Shown here in pieces: positions 5,318 to 7,657 of a DNA stretch of 7,657 nucleotides (within the stretch, counting starts at the first letter, position 1; each line of letters begins with the position of its first letter). The stretch spans positions 1 through 7,657 of the forward strand of contig JAGVUK010000223.1 of NCBI GenBank assembly GCA_019136335.1, given 5' to 3'. A model generated the notes under the pieces. That model was not told where the DNA came from. It saw only the letters and a list, made by a program, of their open reading frames with translations, and ran no database searches. The stretch is from Methanomicrobiales archaeon. Its GTDB lineage: Archaea; Halobacteriota; Methanomicrobia; Methanomicrobiales; Methanoculleaceae. The translations under genes were made by a program, and so were the position numbers.

Positions 5318-6178
5318 TTACTCCTCCTTCCCGTTCTTTTCGCCCGCCCGGCTCCTCACCTCGAGCCCGTCCGCAAACCAGACGGTCCGCTGCGGGTAGG
5401 GCATCTCGATGCCGTTCTCCTCGAGTTTCTGCTTGATCTGCCAGAGGAGGCTTGTCCTGACATCCCACCAGTTCCGGGCCGGCGCCCAGATGTAGGCCGT
5501 CAGGTTGACGCCGTCGTCACCGAAATTGTCGACGAAGACCGACGGGGACGGGCTTTTGAGCGCAAACGGGTGGGTCCAGATGACCTCTTTGATGATCCGT
5601 ATCGCCTCGTCTGCATCGTCCTCGTAGCGGATGCTGATCTGGTACTCGAACCTGCGGGCGGCGTTATGGACGTAGTTCGTGATATTTGACGTGAAGACCT
5701 TCTCGTTCGGGATCCGGGTGAAGACCCCGTCATGCGTCTTGACGATCGTCGAGAGGATCCGGATATCCTCGACGCTGCCGCTGACGCCCGCGACGTTGAT
5801 GCCGTCGCCGATCTTGATGGGGTGCTCGAACATGAGAAAGAGGCCCGAGACCAGGTTTGAGACGACGCTCTGGCTCGCAAACCCGATGACGAGACCGACG
5901 ATGCCCCCGGCCACCAGGAGGCCGGAGAGGTCGAACTGGAGTTGCGGGAGAGCGATGACGAGCGCCCCGAGGACGATGACATAGTAGACCAGCTTCACAA
6001 GCAACTCGCGCTCGCTCTTCGGGAGCCGCTCCATGAGGGCTCTCCGGACGTTTGTTGAGACCGTCTTCGCGGCGGCGAACCCGACTATGAGGATGACGGT
6101 AAAGTACAGGAGGTTCTCGACGGTGATCGACCCGACGCCGATGGGGATCTCGAAGACCTCGGTCACGTTGAACGTCAC
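5318..6178 (-). CDS. MscS-family mechanosensitive channel (286 aa)
   Basis: This is a small-conductance mechanosensitive channel, expected to release solutes when membrane tension rises on hypo-osmotic shock. Membrane helices lie at about 20-40 and 60-79. The pore-lining helix TM3 and the start of the beta domain form the family signature LLVAGGIVGLVIGFASQSVV continuing to SNLVSGLFLMFEHPIKIGD (87-125). A middle beta domain follows (INVAGVSGSVEDIRILST, TRIPNEKVF), then an alpha/beta domain ending in the typical IEMPYPQRTV (257-266), and a charged tail. At 286 residues it matches a minimal three-helix MscS. I place the start at GTG 6178, which overlaps the upstream gene's TGA in the compact form GTGA and has GGGGG 5 bases before it. 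A GTG at 6190 would add four residues. It is the second gene of an operon with the DUF432-like gene. Confidence 0.92.
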   Translation of the reverse strand: MTFNVTEVFEIPIGVGSITVENLLYFTVILIVGFAAAKTVSTNVRRALMERLPKSERELLVKLVYYVIVLGALVIALPQLQFDLSGLLVAGGIVGLVIGFASQSVVSNLVSGLFLMFEHPIKIGDGINVAGVSGSVEDIRILSTIVKTHDGVFTRIPNEKVFTSNITNYVHNAARRFEYQISIRYEDDADEAIRIIKEVIWTHPFALKSPSPSVFVDNFGDDGVNLTAYIWAPARNWWDVRTSLLWQIKQKLEENGIEMPYPQRTVWFADGLEVRSRAGEKNGKEE

Positions 6179-6879
6179 GACAACCCCCACTCCATGAGAT
6201 ACCCCCGGTTGATCACCGGGATCTTTCGTGCCGTGTACAGCTCGATGGACCGCGTCATACCAGGCAGGAGCGGGGCGTCGATGAAGTCCGTCTCCGCCAT
6301 ATTCGTGGTGATGATCTTCATCGTGGCCGTGGTCGCCACGAGATCGTTATAGTAGATCTTCATATCGACACTGTCAAAGACGGCGCACGAGACCTCGGCC
6401 CACTCGTGGGAGGCGTTCTGGATGGAGAGTTCCATCACCCCCTCGCGGAGAGGCTCGACCGGGGGGATCTCCGGGTAGACCGCGCTCCGATACCAGCGGG
6501 CGATGGCGCCGCTGGTCGGCGGGCCGTAGAGCGTATACTTCTGGGTGCCGAGGCCGAAGACGTCGAGCACCTCAATATCTTTTGCCGCCTCCAGGAAGAC
6601 GCCGACCTCGACGGGAAACTTCAGGTAGATCGTCCGGGCGACACCGGGCTCGATCAGCATCGGGGAGAACTCGATCATCAGGAGGTCCGTGATATCCCTG
6701 GGAAGGTTGACCGGTTCGACCGGGTTGATGACGGTCTCGCCCGTCTCCGAGACCAGGATCCGCTCGAACGTCCGCCCTTCGCAGTTCCGCCGGTAGGTCA
6801 AAAGACCGCCGCTCCGTTCGGTCTCCACCAGAATGTCGCCGTCCTCGTGGCGAAAAGTGTCAATGTAGCGCCCGAACAT
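6175..6879 (-). CDS. probable DUF432-family protein (234 aa)
   Basis: This protein of unknown function resembles the archaeal DUF432 family (assigned from memory of its look, not from a search). It is soluble, with no signal peptide or membrane helix, and is rich in beta-strand patterns. Visible landmarks are FGRYIDTF (2-9), NPVEPVNLPRDITDLLMIEF (52-71), VARTIYLKFPVEVGVFLEA (80-98), DVFGLGTQKYTLYGPPTSG (106-124), IARWYRSAVY (126-135), MKIYYNDL (173-180) and YTARKIPVINRGYLMEWGLS at the C-terminus. The ATG at 6879 lies 28-29 bases after a TATA box, giving a leaderless mRNA; a GTG immediately upstream at 6882 is less likely. Its stop codon overlaps the GTG start of the MscS channel by four bases, so the two are translationally coupled. 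A role linked to the channel or the membrane is inferred from that coupling. Confidence 0.78.
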   Translation of the reverse strand: MFGRYIDTFRHEDGDILVETERSGGLLTYRRNCEGRTFERILVSETGETVINPVEPVNLPRDITDLLMIEFSPMLIEPGVARTIYLKFPVEVGVFLEAAKDIEVLDVFGLGTQKYTLYGPPTSGAIARWYRSAVYPEIPPVEPLREGVMELSIQNASHEWAEVSCAVFDSVDMKIYYNDLVATTATMKIITTNMAETDFIDAPLLPGMTRSIELYTARKIPVINRGYLMEWGLS

Positions 6880-6902
6880 CACTCTATGATCTGCAAATAA
6901 TC

Positions 6903-6912
6903 AAATATTAAA
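6903..6912 (-). promoter_or_regulatory. box A (TATA) promoter of the DUF432-MscS operon
   Basis: The minus strand reads TTTAATATTT, a close match to the archaeal box A. Its centre is 28-29 bases from the ATG at 6879, so the transcript should be leaderless. Confidence 0.65.
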
Positions 6913-7058
6913 GTACGCGACTGGCACAGCCCGCCGGCTTTCGCGACCCTGCACCCAATCCTGGATGACGGATTATACCAGTTTTTTGACCGTATTAAGC
7001 ATTTAAAACGCCTTATTGTAACAACCCCTAATGTTCTGCCCCGGGGTGATCAGGCAAG

Positions 7059-7068
7059 ATATAAATAG
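7059..7068 (+). promoter_or_regulatory. candidate box A facing the PAS gene
   Basis: ATATAAATAG, preceded by GGCAAG, resembles an archaeal TATA box reading rightward. It predicts a start near 7088-7090 and hence a leader of about 160 bases if it serves the PAS gene. Other TATA-like sites nearby make the choice uncertain. Confidence 0.4.
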
Positions 7069-7154
7069 CAAATCCCCCGGGAAGTATATTACCACAGGTA
7101 TGATTAGACACTCTTTTAAGTGACCATCCCAGACATTTTTTTAAGCGCGTTGGT

Positions 7155-7238
7155 CCCGGTCCCCGGGCAGCGCCCCTGCCCTTCGCCACCGTCCGGGGCG
7201 GTTGCACGAGGAGCGCGGGGATATCGCCGGGGACCCGG
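7155..7238 (+). promoter_or_regulatory. inverted repeats upstream of the PAS gene, possible structured leader
   Basis: CCCGGTCCCCGG (7155-7166) pairs with CCGGGGACCCGG (7227-7238) with a single mismatch. Inside lies a perfect hairpin GGGCAG-CGCCC-CTGCCC (7165-7181) and a weaker ACCG/CGGT stem near 7188-7202. The right outer arm ends in the GGAG (7237-7240) that would be the ribosome site for ATG 7250, so folding could hide it. Transcription of this stretch is assumed, and high GC content raises the chance of accidental stems. Confidence 0.3.
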
Positions 7239-7249
7239 AGCACTGATAT

Positions 7250-7657
7250 ATGAGGGGCGCCGTACCTGCCGCCGCGAAGAACCCTCCCGGAGGAGAGGGG
7301 GTTCCCGCGGTCTTGCGGGACGGGAGCAGCCCCCGGGTGATGCACGTGAAGTTAAACCAGAAAAAAGTCAGGGAGCCCGTGAATCGCAACCGGATACCCG
7401 TGAGCATCTTCGACCACCTCCGGCAACCGGCACTGGTCCTCGACTGCGAAGGAAGGGTGGTCGTCTGGAACGACAGCATGGAACGGTATACGGGGATCCG
7501 GGCCGAAGATATCGTCGGAAAAGGGGGATACGCGCACGGGGAGGCGTTGTTCGGCGAGAGGCTCCCTACACTTGCGGACCACGTTCTATCCCACAGCGAC
7601 GCCGGAGGCGACCCGCGCTACCGCCTCCCGGCCCGCGAAGGGGGAGAGGTGATCGCC
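7250..7657 (+). CDS. PAS-domain sensor protein, N-terminal part (runs off the end)
   Basis: This open frame of 136 codons continues past the window. Counting from ATG 7250, residues about 53 onward form a PAS domain: IFDHLRQPALVLDCEGRVVV, then WNDSMERYTGIRAEDIVGKGGYAHGEALFGERLP. The GKGGY...FGE(R) stretch is a pattern I associate with PAS modules of methanogen sensor histidine kinases, so the missing C-terminus may hold more PAS/GAF domains and a kinase core. No membrane helix is present so far, which suggests a cytoplasmic sensor. The start is uncertain. ATG 7250 has GGAG 9 bases upstream, but its first 30 residues are low-complexity. ATG 7340 starts directly before the basic leader MHVKLNQKK but has a poorly spaced GGAG (13 bases). 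A small TCCCGC/GCGGGA hairpin (7305-7322 area) lies between the two. Confidence 0.75.
   Translation, partial: MRGAVPAAAKNPPGGEGVPAVLRDGSSPRVMHVKLNQKKVREPVNRNRIPVSIFDHLRQPALVLDCEGRVVVWNDSMERYTGIRAEDIVGKGGYAHGEALFGERLPTLADHVLSHSDAGGDPRYRLPAREGGEVIA

Larger units (their letters stand above)
6914..7249. other. AT-richer intergenic region without a convincing gene
   Basis: This 336-base gap lies between the divergent DUF432 and PAS genes. The first part (6960-7145) is clearly richer in A and T than anything else in the window. It carries several TATA-like stretches (ATTATACC near 6971, ATTTAAAAC near 7010, ATATAAATAG at 7059-7068, GTATATTA near 7085) and a T7 run (7136-7142). CCCCGGGG at 7039-7046 is palindromic and is followed by TGATCA. 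The second part is GC-rich and contains inverted repeats (7155-7238). No tRNA, rRNA or recognisable ncRNA was seen, and open frames here have no coding character. Confidence 0.55.

Noticed and set aside
4569..5468. 299-codon minus-strand open frame opposite the MBL gene
   Set aside because: It covers the T-run and parts of two well-supported genes, and its sequence is repetitive Arg/Asp/Gly with no fold. It is a GC-shadow frame.
6406..6900. 164-codon plus-strand open frame opposite the DUF432-like gene
   Set aside because: It overlaps a gene with clear promoter and start; its Arg/Asp/Leu-rich composition is typical of an antisense shadow.
7155..7330. Known structured RNA (SRP RNA, RNase P RNA, tRNA)
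   Set aside because: I looked for the SRP helix 8 motif, RNase P conserved regions and a tRNA cloverleaf and found none.
7028..7345. 105-codon minus-strand open frame in the intergenic region
   Set aside because: It crosses the AT-rich promoter region and inverted repeats, has no sensible ribosome site or domain, and overlaps the start of the PAS gene.
1..7657. CRISPR array, insertion sequence or integrase attachment site
   Set aside because: No regularly spaced repeats, transposase or integrase motifs, or terminal repeats with target duplications were seen.

Overview
The window looks like chromosomal DNA from a GC-rich methanogenic archaeon, most probably of the order Methanomicrobiales (a Methanoculleus-like genome is my best guess). 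The grounds are archaeal box A (TATA) promoters placed 28-30 bases upstream of start codons, T-run terminators, strongly GC-biased third codon positions, a DUF432-like protein, and a PAS sensor with a GKGGY...GE motif that I associate with methanogen sensor kinases. The genus is an inference from memory, not from a search.

Layout. 1-69 is the tail of a membrane protein. 77-716 holds two small minus-strand genes (88 and 94 aa) that are diverged copies of each other. 717-927 is a divergent intergenic region with a TATA box and a nested set of inverted repeats. 928-3702 is a compact plus-strand cluster: a winged-helix/FHA protein, a membrane-anchored Ser/Thr protein kinase overlapping it by 11 bases, and a K+-channel-like protein starting 8 bases after the kinase. 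3703-4545 holds a secreted SIMPL-domain protein with its own promoter and a dyad operator candidate. 4647-5309 is a metallo-beta-lactamase-fold protein with a variant metal motif. On the minus strand, 6879-5318 is a two-gene operon: a DUF432-like protein, then an MscS-type mechanosensitive channel. 6880-7249 is AT-richer regulatory DNA with no convincing gene. From 7250 (or 7340) a PAS-domain sensor protein runs off the end.

How the genes may work together. The central idea is a phospho-threonine signalling cassette: the kinase at 1715-3007 phosphorylates a target, and the wHTH-FHA protein encoded just upstream reads phosphothreonine and acts directly on DNA. A K+-channel-like protein in the same cluster, plus the MscS channel and the secreted SIMPL protein nearby, suggest an ion, osmotic or envelope stress theme. 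The domains are read directly from the sequence; the circuit is inference.
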